64,000 bases of DNA from Amphritea atlantica (GCA_024397875.1 CP073344.1:3897001-3961000); one strand, 5' to 3'; shown: positions 1 to 9,107, numbered from the stretch's first letter. Translations and numbers: made by a program. The notes: a model not told the origin generated them from the sequence alone.

Positions 1-65
1 TCGCCTTTTTTATTTCTGTTGAAAGCGGCACAATATGGGATAACTAAATAGAGTCGGATACCGTT

Positions 66-1223
66 ATGCAATCCTCCACACCTGACCTGCTCACCATGCT
101 CACAGAACTGATCGCCACCCCCTCGGTCAGCTGCACTGCAGCACATTGGGATCAGAGTAACCTGAGTGTTATTGGCAAGCTTGAAAGCTGGTTATCCGGT
201 CTGGGATTCAAAACGGAGGTAATGGCGATACCGGGACACCCGGGTAAAGCCAACCTGATCGCCACACTGGGCAGCGGTCCAGGCGGACTGGTGCTGTCAG
301 GTCATACCGATACCGTGCCATTTAATGCCGAACTCTGGAACAGCGATCCGTTTAAACTGACCGAGAAAGACGGTCGTTTCTATGGCCTGGGCACCTGTGA
401 TATGAAAGGCTTCTTTGCTATTGCCATCGAAGCGGCCCGTAAGTTTATCGACAAACCGCTGCAACAACCGCTGATCATTCTGGCCACCGCCGATGAAGAG
501 AGTTCAATGAGCGGTGCCCGGGCACTGGCGGAAGCGGGTCAACCAAAGGCACGCTATGCCGTCATTGGTGAACCGACCGGCATGCGGCCGATCTACATGC
601 ATAAGGGCATTATGATGGAGCAGGTGCGGATCAAGGGCCGCTCTGGCCATTCCTCCGACCCGGCTCTGGGTGCCAGCGCGCTGGATGCGATGCATTCAGT
701 GCTGGGCGAGCTCCTCAGCTTTCGTAAGGAGTTGCAGCGAGATTATCAGAACAGTGATTTCGCAGTATCGGTACCCACCCTCAATCTCGGTTGTATTCAT
801 GGTGGCGATAACCCCAACCGTATCTGTGGCGCCTGCGAGCTGGAATACGACCTGCGTCCGCTACCAGGGATGTCCGCAGAGAACCTGCGCGAAGCAGTAA
901 GCAAACGCTTACAACCGCTGCAGCATACATTTGGCGTAGAGATCATCACTGAGCCCCTGTTCCCGGGAATTCCGGCATTTCACAACGACAAACACTCGGA
1001 ACTGGTCAATACCGCAGAAAAGCTCACCGGCCATCAGGCCGAAGCCGTCGCCTTTGCCACCGAAGCCCCGTTTTTACAGGGGCTGGGGATGGATACCATT
1101 GTGATGGGGCCGGGCTCTATTGATCAGGCCCACCAGCCCGATGAATATTTGGCTTTTGATCAGATTAAGCCTACAGTAGCGGTACTGGAACAACTGATTG
1201 CAAGGTACTGTTTTTCATCGTGA
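66..1223 (+). CDS. argE: Acetylornithine deacetylase
   Basis: Cytosolic M20-family zinc hydrolase that removes acetate from N2-acetylornithine to give ornithine in the linear arginine pathway. The 385-residue product shows the M20 metal ligands in order: H80 and D82 in SGHTDTVPF, bridging D112 in GTCDMKG, the E144-E145 pair in TADEESS, and H356 in DQAHQPDEY. Length is normal for ArgE. The ATG at 66 gives a standard N-terminus (MQSSTPDLL). Its TGA overlaps the GTG of argA by four bases, so the two genes are probably translationally coupled. DapE and other M20 deacylases are the alternatives, but the argA partner makes ArgE by far the best call. Confidence 0.93.
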   Translation: MQSSTPDLLTMLTELIATPSVSCTAAHWDQSNLSVIGKLESWLSGLGFKTEVMAIPGHPGKANLIATLGSGPGGLVLSGHTDTVPFNAELWNSDPFKLTEKDGRFYGLGTCDMKGFFAIAIEAARKFIDKPLQQPLIILATADEESSMSGARALAEAGQPKARYAVIGEPTGMRPIYMHKGIMMEQVRIKGRSGHSSDPALGASALDAMHSVLGELLSFRKELQRDYQNSDFAVSVPTLNLGCIHGGDNPNRICGACELEYDLRPLPGMSAENLREAVSKRLQPLQHTFGVEIITEPLFPGIPAFHNDKHSELVNTAEKLTGHQAEAVAFATEAPFLQGLGMDTIVMGPGSIDQAHQPDEYLAFDQIKPTVAVLEQLIARYCFSS

Positions 1224-2560
1224 TTAATGATAGCAACCCATACGTAAACTGGTTTCGTCACAGCTCTCCCTATATCAATGCTCACCGGGGGAAAACCTTC
1301 GTCCTGATGCTGGGAGGAGAGGCGCTCGCCGATCCGAATTTTGCCAACATCATTCACGATATCGCTCTGCTGAACAGTCTTGGCGTCAAGCTGGTGCTGG
1401 TGCACGGCTCACGCCCCCAGATCGAAGCGAAACTTGAACAGCAGAATATTGAAGACTGGGTTCACCACCATCTGCGGGTTACCGATGCAGACACATTGCG
1501 CTGTGTGATCGAATCAGCCGCCAGCTTGCGGATCGAAATAGAAGCAAAACTCTCGATGGGACTGGCAAACTCCCCCATGCATGGGGCCAAAATCCGGGTC
1601 TGTAGTGGCAACTTCGTGACCGCAAGGCCTTTTGGCATCTACAACGGCGTGGACCTGTGCCATACCGGAGAGGTGCGCAGAATCGATCAGGAAGCGATCC
1701 GGCAACAGCTCAGCATGAACAATATCGTTCTGCTGTCGCATCTGGGATATTCGCCCACCGGGGAGGTCTTCAATCTCGCCGTTGAGGATGTCGCCACGCA
1801 GGTAGCGATCAGCCTCGATGCCGATAAACTGATCATGTTTGGCGAAGACGGCGGGGTTCGCGACAGTAGCGAAGCCCTGCGCTCTGAGCTGCTGGCCGAT
1901 ACGGCTGAGCGCCTGGTAAGTCAGTATATGGCAAAGCACAGCTCACCCGATCAGGTGCCATCGGAACTCTGCCGTCATCTGCAGGCAGCGGTGACCGCAT
2001 CCCGGCATGGCGTCGCCCGCAGCCACCTGATCAGTTATCGGGAAGATGGTGCGCTGCTGTCTGAGCTGTTCAGTCGTAACGGTATCGGCACCATGGTGAT
2101 CGAGCATTCCTACGAGCAGGTAAGACCGGCAAGCATTGAAGATGTGGGTGGGATTCTGGAGCTGATCAGGCCGATGGAAGAAGCCGGTATTCTGGTGCGG
2201 CGCTCAAGAGAGTTGCTGGAAGCGGAAATTAATCAGTTTATGGTGGTCGCCCTGGATGGCGCCATCGTCGGCTGCGCGGCACTCTATCCGTTTCCGGAAG
2301 AACAGATCGGCGAGCTGGCCTGCGTGGCTATCTCACAGGAATATCGCGGTGGAGAGCGGGGCGAGAAACTGCTGCAGGCGATTGAGGAATCTGCCCGGGA
2401 ACAGCAGCTCAACCGCCTCTTTGTGCTGACCACCCGAACCGCGCACTGGTTTATCGAGCGGGGCTTTGAACCGACAGCGATCAGCGGCCTGCCCAACAAA
2501 AAGCAGGAGATGTATAACTATCAGCGTAACTCCAAGGCTTTTATTAAATCGCTTAATTAA
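1220..2560 (+). CDS. argA: Amino-acid N-acetyltransferase (N-acetylglutamate synthase)
   Basis: First enzyme of arginine synthesis: acetyl-CoA plus glutamate gives N-acetylglutamate. The 446-residue protein has the classical two-domain plan. An amino-acid-kinase fold covers about residues 15-290 (FVLMLGGEAL, LVLVHGSRPQIE), which in ArgA is the arginine-sensing, non-kinase domain. A GNAT domain follows at about 300-440 (ELACVAISQEYRGGERGEKLL, the acetyl-CoA loop). The start is GTG at 1220, inside the argE stop (GTGA overlap). Having ArgA and ArgE rather than a bifunctional ArgJ indicates the linear pathway. Feedback inhibition by arginine is known for the family, not shown here. Confidence 0.94.
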   Translation: MINDSNPYVNWFRHSSPYINAHRGKTFVLMLGGEALADPNFANIIHDIALLNSLGVKLVLVHGSRPQIEAKLEQQNIEDWVHHHLRVTDADTLRCVIESAASLRIEIEAKLSMGLANSPMHGAKIRVCSGNFVTARPFGIYNGVDLCHTGEVRRIDQEAIRQQLSMNNIVLLSHLGYSPTGEVFNLAVEDVATQVAISLDADKLIMFGEDGGVRDSSEALRSELLADTAERLVSQYMAKHSSPDQVPSELCRHLQAAVTASRHGVARSHLISYREDGALLSELFSRNGIGTMVIEHSYEQVRPASIEDVGGILELIRPMEEAGILVRRSRELLEAEINQFMVVALDGAIVGCAALYPFPEEQIGELACVAISQEYRGGERGEKLLQAIEESAREQQLNRLFVLTTRTAHWFIERGFEPTAISGLPNKKQEMYNYQRNSKAFIKSLN

Positions 2561-2600
2561 CGCTGCATCGGTTAAGCTGCCTGAGAATACTTTTTGTACA

Positions 2601-2633
2601 GCGGATCTGTCTGCCAGACGGCAACAGATCCGC
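2601..2633. terminator. Strong hairpin between convergent argA and phoQ
   Basis: The arm GCGGATCTGT at 2601-2610 pairs with ACAGATCCGC at 2624-2633. The stem continues with TGCC/GGCA around an AGAC loop, leaving only one unpaired C at 2611. It lies in the 78-bp gap between two convergent genes, so it probably serves as a two-way transcription stop. Neither side has a good T-run, so it is not a textbook intrinsic terminator. Confidence 0.5.
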
Positions 2634-2638
2634 CGCCT

Positions 2639-3988
2639 CTAATTGAGCGGCATCCTGATAGTAAACAGCGCTCCGCCCAGAGTCGATTCACCAATCTCCA
2701 GTTCACCGTCGTAACTACTGAGAATATCCACCGCAACAGACAAGCCGATGCCCTGACCCGGCGCGGAAGTATCTGCCCGCTGTCCGCGCTTGAGTATCGT
2801 CTGACGCAACCCGGGGGAGATTCCGGCGCCATCGTCAGCGATATCGACCTGTAGCATCCCACCACCGTTGCTGCAATTGACAGCCACCTGGCTGTGACCA
2901 TATTTATAAGCGTTTTCGAGAATATTTCCCAGTAACTCCATCAGATCCCGCTCGTCAGCAGGCAGCTGGTAATCTCCATCCAGAGTCAGCGACACCGCAA
3001 TATTTTTATCCCGATACACTTTATTCAGCGCGGCAACCATCCGCTCAATAAGCGGCGCTACCGGCGTTTTCTTCGCCAGGGTCCGCCCCTGACTTTTGAC
3101 CGCCCGGGACAACTGGTACTGCACTATCTGATCCATCCGCCCCGCCTGATCGGTCACCAGAGTCTGGTACTCATCGAAGCTGAGGCGCTCCTGGCGGGCT
3201 CCCCGGATCACGGCCAGCGGAGTCTTCAGACTATGGGCCAGATCGCCAAGCGTATTACGATATCGCTCCCGCTGCAGACGCTCATTACTGATCAGCAGAT
3301 TGAGGTTATCGGTGACTGCCTGAACCTCGGTGGGGTATTCACCGGTGAGCTTATCGCTCTGCCCCAGCTCGATTCGTTTAAGATCTTCCGCCAGCCGGGT
3401 CAGAGGTTTTAGCCCCCAGCGAATCAGCGCGGTTTCCACCAGCAGGAAGAGGAAAATCGCCGCCCCCAGCCAGCCCCACAACCGGGCGTTAAAAGCTTTC
3501 TGCTCTGCTTTTACCTGATTATCAGACTCCAGCACGGTAAACACATAACTATGTTCCCGCCCTGAAATCTCCCACAACAGGGCAAACTGATAGACAAAGA
3601 CACCCTGTTCCGGCAAGCGATAAAATCTTGAATCACCGGTATTGAGCCCATCCACTTGCAACTCATCAACCAGCGCATCAGAGATCAGCTTGGCCGATTC
3701 TGAGTACCATACCAGCATATCTTTACGGTCATGGAGGAAACCATAGAGGCCCGATTCAACCTGAGCATAGCGGGGTTCCTGCAGGTTATCAGGTATCATA
3801 ATACGATCGCCCTGAAGCTCAGCAGCACCCAGAATAAGGTAGAGCTGAAGTTTCAGTCGTTCCTCTTCCGCCGCTTCAAGACTGTGGTGAAACGCCTGCT
3901 GTAAAGCAAAACCGGTAAGACCAAAGAATACCGGCAACAACAGCAGTGAAGCGAGCAACAGGCGGGCACGAAGAGCACGGGGCATCAT
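2639..3988 (-). CDS. phoQ: PhoQ-like sensor histidine kinase
   Basis: Inner-membrane sensor kinase, 449 residues. TM1 is at about 8-30, a periplasmic region at 31-168, TM2 at about 170-190, then HAMP and a DHp domain with phospho-acceptor H252 in GDLAHSLKTPL. The HATPase domain carries the N-box (LLGNILENAYKYG), DDGAGIS and the GQGIGLS lid. The DLAHSLKTPLAV H-box is typical of PhoQ proteins. Its start overlaps the phoP stop by four bases (ATGA), so it is the second gene of a phoPQ operon. Family role: sensing divalent cations, acid or antimicrobial peptides. The actual ligand cannot be read from sequence, and other OmpR-type partners remain possible. Confidence 0.82.
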   Translation of the reverse strand: MMPRALRARLLLASLLLLPVFFGLTGFALQQAFHHSLEAAEEERLKLQLYLILGAAELQGDRIMIPDNLQEPRYAQVESGLYGFLHDRKDMLVWYSESAKLISDALVDELQVDGLNTGDSRFYRLPEQGVFVYQFALLWEISGREHSYVFTVLESDNQVKAEQKAFNARLWGWLGAAIFLFLLVETALIRWGLKPLTRLAEDLKRIELGQSDKLTGEYPTEVQAVTDNLNLLISNERLQRERYRNTLGDLAHSLKTPLAVIRGARQERLSFDEYQTLVTDQAGRMDQIVQYQLSRAVKSQGRTLAKKTPVAPLIERMVAALNKVYRDKNIAVSLTLDGDYQLPADERDLMELLGNILENAYKYGHSQVAVNCSNGGGMLQVDIADDGAGISPGLRQTILKRGQRADTSAPGQGIGLSVAVDILSSYDGELEIGESTLGGALFTIRMPLN

Positions 3989-4677
3989 GCGTTGTTTGAT
4001 GCCCCCGCAGACAGGTCAAAGCGATAACCCAGTCCGCGCACGGTAGCGATCGGCTGCAGTGACTGATCCGGATCGAGCTTCTGTCTCAGGCGCCGGATAA
4101 ACACCTCTAACACGTTACTGTCACGATCAAAATCCTGGTGGTAAAGGTGCTCGGTCAATTCACTTTTTGAGATCACCTTGCCGGCATTCAGCATCAGATA
4201 CTCCAGCGTTCGGTACTCATAGCTGGTCAGTTTTACTGAACTGTCATTGAGATAAACATTACGACCACTGCTATCCAGCTTTAACGGCCCAAACTCAAGC
4301 ATCGGCTTGGCATGACCCGCTGCTCTGCGCAGCAGGGCATTCAGCCGGGCCATCAGTTCCTCGATATGAAATGGCTTAACCAGATAGTCATCAGCGCCTG
4401 CTTCCAGCCCTTCGACCTTATCCTGCCAGTCGCCCCGGGCGGTCAGTATAATCACCGGGAAATTCACATCATTCTTGCGCCAGCCACGAATAACCTCAAC
4501 ACCGGACAGCTTGGGCAAGCCGATATCGACGACCGCCAGATCATAAGGGAACTCATTGCCAAGGTAGAGTCCCTCTTCGCCATCTTCTGCTTCCTCAACG
4601 GCATAACCACTATCGGTCAGCGCCGTCACCAGTTGACGGCGCAGATCCATATCATCTTCTATTACCAGCAATTTCAT
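3985..4677 (-). CDS. phoP: PhoP-like OmpR-family response regulator
   Basis: 230 residues. A receiver domain (1-120) has the acidic pair D8-D9, phospho-acceptor D51 (AVVDIGLPK) and the conserved lysine in YLVKPFH. A winged-helix OmpR DNA-binding domain follows at about 130-225 (LTSYEYRTLEYLML, VFIRRLRQKL, TVRGLGYRF). It precedes phoQ with a 4-bp overlap and follows a small PepSY-protein gene on the same strand, an order common in gammaproteobacteria with PhoPQ. Expected role: transcriptional control of envelope and lipid A genes. The GT39/PAP2 pair at 12-14 kb would be plausible targets, but no PhoP box was identified there. Confidence 0.85.
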   Translation of the reverse strand: MKLLVIEDDMDLRRQLVTALTDSGYAVEEAEDGEEGLYLGNEFPYDLAVVDIGLPKLSGVEVIRGWRKNDVNFPVIILTARGDWQDKVEGLEAGADDYLVKPFHIEELMARLNALLRRAAGHAKPMLEFGPLKLDSSGRNVYLNDSSVKLTSYEYRTLEYLMLNAGKVISKSELTEHLYHQDFDRDSNVLEVFIRRLRQKLDPDQSLQPIATVRGLGYRFDLSAGASNNA

Positions 4678-4713
4678 TCTGTTACTCCATTCCTGTGGAT
4701 GGCGGGTACCACC

Positions 4714-5019
4714 TCAAGGCGATAGCTCCTGACCGGTCTGAGCATCAATCAGAACTGTCTTTACCCGACCATGATTGATCAGCCGGATAAGATGCACTAA
4801 CCGCCCGTCGCGGTCCCGGGTTTCCGCCTTTACAACCTTTCCTCCATGATTCTGCTTTGCGGTTGCTGCCGCCTGTTGCAGCGACACCGCATTTACAGCA
4901 AGACTCATGGATTCAATTCTGAATTCAGTTTTGGCCTCAACCACCTCTGCCGCTGCCACAGTCCCCCCAATCGTTACCATCAGCAGGGCAAAAAGTGTAT
5001 ATGAGAACGCTCTGAACAT
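4714..5019 (-). CDS. Small exported PepSY-domain protein
   Basis: About 101 residues. An N-terminal signal peptide (MFRAFSYTLFALLMVTIGG, cleavage near AAA) is followed by one PepSY unit: LQQAAATAKQNHGGKVVKAETRDRD, then LVHLIRLINHGRVKTVLIDAQTGQEL. I start it at the ATG at 5019, which has GGTGA a few bases upstream, rather than the upstream TTG at 5031. It lies 36 bp upstream of phoP on the same strand and probably shares its transcript. PepSY domains are known as protease or signal modulators. A role as a periplasmic modulator of PhoQ is inferred from position only. Confidence 0.72.
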   Translation of the reverse strand: MFRAFSYTLFALLMVTIGGTVAAAEVVEAKTEFRIESMSLAVNAVSLQQAAATAKQNHGGKVVKAETRDRDGRLVHLIRLINHGRVKTVLIDAQTGQELSP

Positions 5020-5046
5020 TATTATCACCAATTATTTACATCTTAA

Positions 5047-5595
5047 TCAGAAAACAGGGCTGACAGTGACCCGCACCGGGATCCGCTTACCCGGCTCATG
5101 ATCCATGCGCGTCTTATAAGTGCGACCGTTATAGCGGTAGGTCACCTTGTAGCCGGTTACCCGTTCATAATACTCAACATCGTGCTGTACGTTACAGCGT
5201 GTTTCGGTGCGATATTCAATGTTGTTACCACGGTGGTGACTGTTCCGGCTAATATCATTACCGATAGAGGCTCCCAGTACCGCTCCGACCACCGCCCCCA
5301 CTTTTTTATTATCCTGGCCTGCGCCCAGCTCGTTGCCGATCGCCCCACCAATGATACCGCCAAGTATAGGCCCTGTGTACGATTTACGCTGATGACTCTG
5401 CGTTTCGTATCGTACATCCTCATCCCAGCATTCACGACGAGGAATACGACGCTGAGTCTGAACCACAATCGGTTCGACATGGGTTACCCGGGCAAATTCC
5501 CGGTGATGCTTGCTCTCTTTAAAGCGGGAATCCGCCTGAGCCATCCCGGAAGTCAGCCCCAGTGCAATAAGACTTGCTACAATTAACTTTTTCAT
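5047..5595 (-). CDS. Glycine-zipper 2TM envelope protein
   Basis: 182 residues with a Sec signal peptide (MKKLIVASLIALGLTSGMAQA). A glycine zipper lies at about 76-113 (GGIIGGAIGNELGAG, then VGAVVGAVLGASIGND). Both flanks are basic and rich in His, Arg and Tyr, and the C-terminus (YKVTYRYNGRTYKTRM) is typical of RcsF/SlyB-like glycine-zipper families. It probably sits in the outer membrane or periplasm as a stress-linked structural protein; the molecular function is unknown. It lies 27 bp upstream of the PepSY gene on the same strand and may be in the same transcript. Confidence 0.72.
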   Translation of the reverse strand: MKKLIVASLIALGLTSGMAQADSRFKESKHHREFARVTHVEPIVVQTQRRIPRRECWDEDVRYETQSHQRKSYTGPILGGIIGGAIGNELGAGQDNKKVGAVVGAVLGASIGNDISRNSHHRGNNIEYRTETRCNVQHDVEYYERVTGYKVTYRYNGRTYKTRMDHEPGKRIPVRVTVSPVF

Positions 5596-5741
5596 GGCTA
5601 CTCTCCCCTCTCTGTTCTTTGGAGTATGTAGCCTATTGTCGTGCTGCAGGACTGAACCAATCCTGAACTGTAAAGTGCCTGATGCTGCTTTACCTATCTT
5701 TACAATAGGGCATACAACAAGCAGCAGAGCGTGGTGTGGAT

Positions 5742-5770
5742 AAAAAAAACCGGCCTGAACGGGCCGGTTT
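5742..5770 (-). terminator. Intrinsic terminator downstream of the DUF2892 gene
   Basis: AAACCGGCC at 5747-5755 pairs with GGCCGGTTT at 5762-5770. Read on the minus strand, the stem is followed by a run of eight T (A-run at 5742-5749), as expected for a rho-independent stop just after the gene ending at 5820. Confidence 0.82.
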
Positions 5771-5819
5771 CTTAAGTCTGAAAAACTGTTATTTATCGTT
5801 TTCAGCGCAATGACTCAGC

Positions 5820-6008
5820 TTAGCCCTTCTTACAGGTACTGACGCCCAGCACCCGATACAGAGGGCACCAGCCAAACAGCGCAATCGCAATGACCGGCAC
5901 ACCGATCCATCCCCAAACGGTTTGAGGTCCCACAAATACCAGTGCAATCAGTACCAGACCGACCAGAATACGCACCACTTTATCTACAGATCCGATATTC
6001 TTTTCCAT
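5820..6008 (-). CDS. DUF2892 (YgaP-like) small membrane protein
   Basis: 62 residues starting MEKNIGSVDKVVRILVG. Two hydrophobic stretches (about 11-28 and 32-46) are followed by WCPLYRVLGVSTCKKG, the signature end of DUF2892 inner-membrane proteins related to the membrane part of YgaP. A longer reading frame exists, but the ATG at 6008 has a good GAGGA (6016-6020) seven bases upstream. The family often goes with rhodanese or sulfur and redox functions; no rhodanese is fused or adjacent here. A TGTGAC/GTCACA palindrome lies about 60 bp upstream, between this gene and the Crp/Fnr regulator gene. Confidence 0.75.
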   Translation of the reverse strand: MEKNIGSVDKVVRILVGLVLIALVFVGPQTVWGWIGVPVIAIALFGWCPLYRVLGVSTCKKG

Positions 6009-6069
6009 TTTTCCATCCTCAGATTTATTCAGGTTTGAATCAATTATCGGCGCTGTTGCTGAGAATGTC

Positions 6070-6084
6070 TGTGACAAAGTCACA
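6070..6084. promoter_or_regulatory. Candidate Crp/Fnr-family operator
   Basis: The 15-bp inverted repeat TGTGAC-AAA-GTCACA lies upstream of the DUF2892 gene and 46 bp past the stop of a Crp/Fnr-family regulator gene. The regulator's recognition helix (AREVVSRQL) keeps the E and R that contact the GA of TGTGA or TTGAT half-sites in Crp and Fnr. The half-site spacing is one base shorter than in the classical TGTGA-N6-TCACA site, which lowers confidence. Confidence 0.4.
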
Positions 6085-6129
6085 CTGACCTGAATTGCTG
6101 ATGCTCTCTTTTGCTTAATTTTCTTTTAC

Positions 6130-6795
6130 TTAACGATCTTTTGCCGCACTTTTGACGGCCCCTTTATTCAGGAACAATACCTGATTTCGACTCAGGGCAA
6201 CCCATTCCTTCTGCTCAAACAGCTTCAACTGTCGACTGACAACCTCTCTTGCGGTGCCCAGCTCGTCGGCGATCTCCTGATGGGAGCGTAACAACACAGA
6301 CCCAGGCCCCACATGCTCAATCAGATAACGGGCCAGCCGCTTTTCGATACGCTCAAACGCGATCTCCTGTACCAGAGCGATCAGACGGGCCAGTCGCTCA
6401 CCATAGGAATCGAATATAAACCGTCGCAGGCCTTCCGATTCCGCAATGGCGCGCTGAAAATCAGATAATGGAAGCAGAAATGCAGTCACCCCGGTTTCGG
6501 TAATCCCTTCTGCCGGATAGTCCTCAGCGCCCAGCAGACAGGAAGTCGTCAGCACACAGGTACCCTGGTTTTCGATCCGGTACAGAATCAGTTCCCTGCC
6601 ATTCGCATGTCGCCCCAGCACTTTCACCACACCGGAGACCACGATAATAAAGTGCTGACAAACGCTGCCCTGATGAAACACCACCTGATCAGCAGGCAGC
6701 TGAACTTTCTGCGCCCGGCTGAGGATCGCCAGCCCGGCCTCATCCAGCTGCTGTAGCAGTGGAAACTGGTCGGTCAGCAGAGTCAGATCAGTCAT
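6130..6795 (-). CDS. Crp/Fnr-family transcriptional regulator
   Basis: 221 residues from the ATG at 6795. A cyclic-nucleotide-binding-fold effector domain covers about 10-125 (VVFHQGSVCQHFIIVVSGVVKV). A long dimer helix follows, then a winged HTH at about 150-215 (HQEIADELGTAREVVSRQL). The Fnr N-terminal Cys cluster is absent, as is a clear cAMP-binding RSA motif, so the signal is unknown. Cysteines do occur in SVCQHF and GTCVLTTSCLLG. The start overlaps the stop of the upstream 84-residue membrane protein by eight bases. A GTG at 6831 could extend the protein by 12 residues, deeper into the upstream gene. The DUF2892 gene downstream is the likely target. Confidence 0.8.
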   Translation of the reverse strand: MTDLTLLTDQFPLLQQLDEAGLAILSRAQKVQLPADQVVFHQGSVCQHFIIVVSGVVKVLGRHANGRELILYRIENQGTCVLTTSCLLGAEDYPAEGITETGVTAFLLPLSDFQRAIAESEGLRRFIFDSYGERLARLIALVQEIAFERIEKRLARYLIEHVGPGSVLLRSHQEIADELGTAREVVSRQLKLFEQKEWVALSRNQVLFLNKGAVKSAAKDR

Positions 6796-7042
6796 TGTCT
6801 GCCGGTTTATCTGCCGCCTGACGCCGGGCACGTAACGCCAGGGTCACATAACGAATGTTGTAAATAAAGCCGATCATCAGCGCGATCGGCATCGTCACCA
6901 GAAAAACGCTGCCCAACGCCGGGGATGCCAGAAACTGCCCCAGCCAGAGACAAAGTATACTCACGATCGCCACCGGCACACCGGTACGCATCATCATTTT
7001 GAGCCAGCGATCTGAACGGATCTGTTTTTTATCTATAACCAT
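6788..7042 (-). CDS. Hypothetical two-TM membrane protein
   Basis: 84 residues. A basic N-terminus (MVIDKKQIRSDRWLKMMMRTG) leads into two hydrophobic helices (about 22-42 and 45-62) and a basic cytoplasmic tail (YVTLALRARRQAADKPADND). I do not recognise the family. The ATG at 7042 has a strong AGGAGG-type ribosome site just upstream. Its stop overlaps the start of the Crp/Fnr gene, so the two are almost certainly co-expressed. A membrane partner or sensor for that regulator is possible but only inferred from position. Confidence 0.65.
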   Translation of the reverse strand: MVIDKKQIRSDRWLKMMMRTGVPVAIVSILCLWLGQFLASPALGSVFLVTMPIALMIGFIYNIRYVTLALRARRQAADKPADND

Positions 7043-7188
7043 TAACGCCTCCTGGGATCATATGCCACTAAGAATACTTTTTTACTACAGGAAACAATAG
7101 CCCGATATGTCGCTAAGAGGCCGGCAATAGCGATTAACGCCAAGTGTTGCGCTGAATGAACAGGATTGTTAGGTATTCCCGCCGAGAG

Positions 7189-7217
7189 TTTTGTATAATC
7201 GACGGTCTTATACAAAA
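7189..7217 (+). promoter_or_regulatory. ilvD promoter -10 inside an inverted repeat
   Basis: A perfect TATAAT at 7194-7199 lies about 50 bp upstream of the ilvD ATG. It sits in the left arm of a perfect 10-bp inverted repeat, TTTTGTATAA (7189-7198) and TTATACAAAA (7208-7217), with a 9-base centre. No good -35 is seen at 16-18 bp. The rest of the 204-bp gap between 7043 and 7246 shows no gene. Confidence 0.45.
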
Positions 7218-7246
7218 AACTCACTACAGCCGCAGAGGATCTGTGC

Positions 7247-9082
7247 ATGCCACAATATCGCTCCAAGACCTCCACCGCAGGTCGAAATATGGCCGGTGCC
7301 CGCGCACTTTGGCGCGCCACGGGGATGAAGGATGACGATTTCCAGAAGCCGATCATCGCCATTGCCAACTCATTTACCCAGTTTGTGCCCGGGCATGTCC
7401 ATCTGAAAGATATGGGACAACTGGTCGCCCGTGAAATTGAAAAGGCTGGCGGCGTTGCTAAAGAGTTCAACACCATTGCGATCGATGACGGTATCGCCAT
7501 GGGTCATGACGGCATGCTTTACTCTCTGCCGTCCCGGGATATTATCGCGGATTCCGTTGAGTATATGGTAAATGCCCACTGTGCCGACGCACTGGTGTGT
7601 ATCTCCAACTGCGACAAGATCACACCGGGGATGCTGATGGCCGCTATGCGCCTCAATATTCCGGTTATCTTTGTCTCCGGCGGCCCGATGGAAGCCGGCA
7701 AGACCAAACTATCCGAGCACAAGCTGGATCTGGTCGATGCCATGGTAATGGCGGTTGATCCGAGCGCCTCCGATGAGATGGTTGATGCTGTTGAACGATC
7801 CGCCTGCCCGACCTGCGGCTCATGCTCCGGTATGTTCACCGCTAACTCAATGAACTGCCTGGCCGAAGCGCTGGGACTGGCACTGCCAGGCAATGGTACG
7901 GTTGTTGCCACCCACGCCGATCGTAAAGAGCTGTTCCTGGAGGCGGGGCGCAGCATCGTAGCGATGGCGAAGCGTTACTATGAGCAGGACGATGAATCGC
8001 TGCTGCCACGCTCAGTAGGCTTCAATGCCTTCGAGAACGCGATGACACTGGATATCGCCATGGGCGGGTCAACCAATACGATCCTGCACCTGCTGGCAAT
8101 CGCTCAGGAAGCTGAAATCGATTTCACCATGGCCGATATTGATCGTCTGTCACTGACGGTACCTCAGCTGTGTAAAGTTGCACCAAACACCCCTAAATAC
8201 CATGTCGAAGATGTTCACCGTGCCGGTGGCATCATGGCGATTCTGGGAGAGCTGGACCGTGCCGGAAAACTGCATACCGATGCGCCAACGGTTCACGCAC
8301 CGACGATGAAAGACGCACTGGATAAGTGGGATATCATGCGTAACCCATCCCCGGAAGTGATGGAGTTTTATAAAGCAGGCCCTGCCGGCATTCCTACGCA
8401 GGTGGCCTTCAGTCAGGCAACCCGCTGGCCAACGCTGGATGGTGATCGTGCCAACGGCTGCATCCGTTCTATAGAACACGCATTTTCACTGGAAGGCGGT
8501 CTGGCCGTACTGCGGGGTAATATTGCTCTGGACGGTTGCGTGGTGAAAACCGCCGGTGTCGATGACTCAATTCTGGTATTTGAAGGCCCGGCACACATTA
8601 CCGAGTCTCAGGATGAAGCGGTTGCCAACATCCTCGATGACAAGGTCAAAGCCGGTGATGTAATTATTGTGCGCTACGAAGGTCCTAAAGGCGGTCCGGG
8701 GATGCAGGAGATGCTCTATCCGACCTCCTACATCAAGTCGAAAGGCCTGGGCAAAGAGTGCGCACTGCTGACTGACGGACGTTTCTCCGGCGGTACATCG
8801 GGTCTGTCTATCGGCCACGTGTCTCCGGAAGCCGCTGCCGGCGGCGCTATCGGCCTGGTGCGCAACGGTGACCGTATCCGCATCGATATCCCCAACCGCA
8901 CCATCGACGTGCTGTTGTCCGATGAAGAACTGGCTCAGCGCCGCGCAGAACAGGATGCGATTGGCTGGAAGCCTGTTGAAGCACGTCCGCGTAAGGTATC
9001 CGCAGCGCTTAAGGCTTACGCACTGCTGGCAACCTCTGCCGATAAAGGTGCGGTGCGGGACCTGTCCAAGCTGGAAGATTAA
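7247..9082 (+). CDS. ilvD: Dihydroxy-acid dehydratase
   Basis: Iron-sulfur enzyme of branched-chain amino-acid and pantothenate precursor synthesis; it dehydrates 2,3-dihydroxyisovalerate and the isoleucine analogue. The product is 611 residues, normal for the long E. coli-type enzyme. Signatures: [12 protein letters not shown], the cluster motif [20 protein letters not shown], and [17 protein letters not shown] near the C-terminus. The ATG at 7247 is preceded by AGAGGAT. It stands alone between a minus-strand cluster and a TauE/SafE gene, ending at a bidirectional terminator. Identification is secure. Confidence 0.96.
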   Translation: MPQYRSKTSTAGRNMAGARALWRATGMKDDDFQKPIIAIANSFTQFVPGHVHLKDMGQLVAREIEKAGGVAKEFNTIAIDDGIAMGHDGMLYSLPSRDIIADSVEYMVNAHCADALVCISNCDKITPGMLMAAMRLNIPVIFVSGGPMEAGKTKLSEHKLDLVDAMVMAVDPSASDEMVDAVERSACPTCGSCSGMFTANSMNCLAEALGLALPGNGTVVATHADRKELFLEAGRSIVAMAKRYYEQDDESLLPRSVGFNAFENAMTLDIAMGGSTNTILHLLAIAQEAEIDFTMADIDRLSLTVPQLCKVAPNTPKYHVEDVHRAGGIMAILGELDRAGKLHTDAPTVHAPTMKDALDKWDIMRNPSPEVMEFYKAGPAGIPTQVAFSQATRWPTLDGDRANGCIRSIEHAFSLEGGLAVLRGNIALDGCVVKTAGVDDSILVFEGPAHITESQDEAVANILDDKVKAGDVIIVRYEGPKGGPGMQEMLYPTSYIKSKGLGKECALLTDGRFSGGTSGLSIGHVSPEAAAGGAIGLVRNGDRIRIDIPNRTIDVLLSDEELAQRRAEQDAIGWKPVEARPRKVSAALKAYALLATSADKGAVRDLSKLED

Positions 9083-9107
9083 TCCTGCCGGGCAGATCAG
9101 CAGCAAC

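Noticed and set aside
1..65. Promoter TTGAAA (19-24) with TAACTA (41-46) for argE
   Set aside because: The -10 matches the consensus poorly and the upstream context is cut off by the window edge.
5098..5586. 162-residue open frame on the plus strand
   Set aside because: Exact antisense shadow of the glycine-zipper gene, with no ribosome site or family match.
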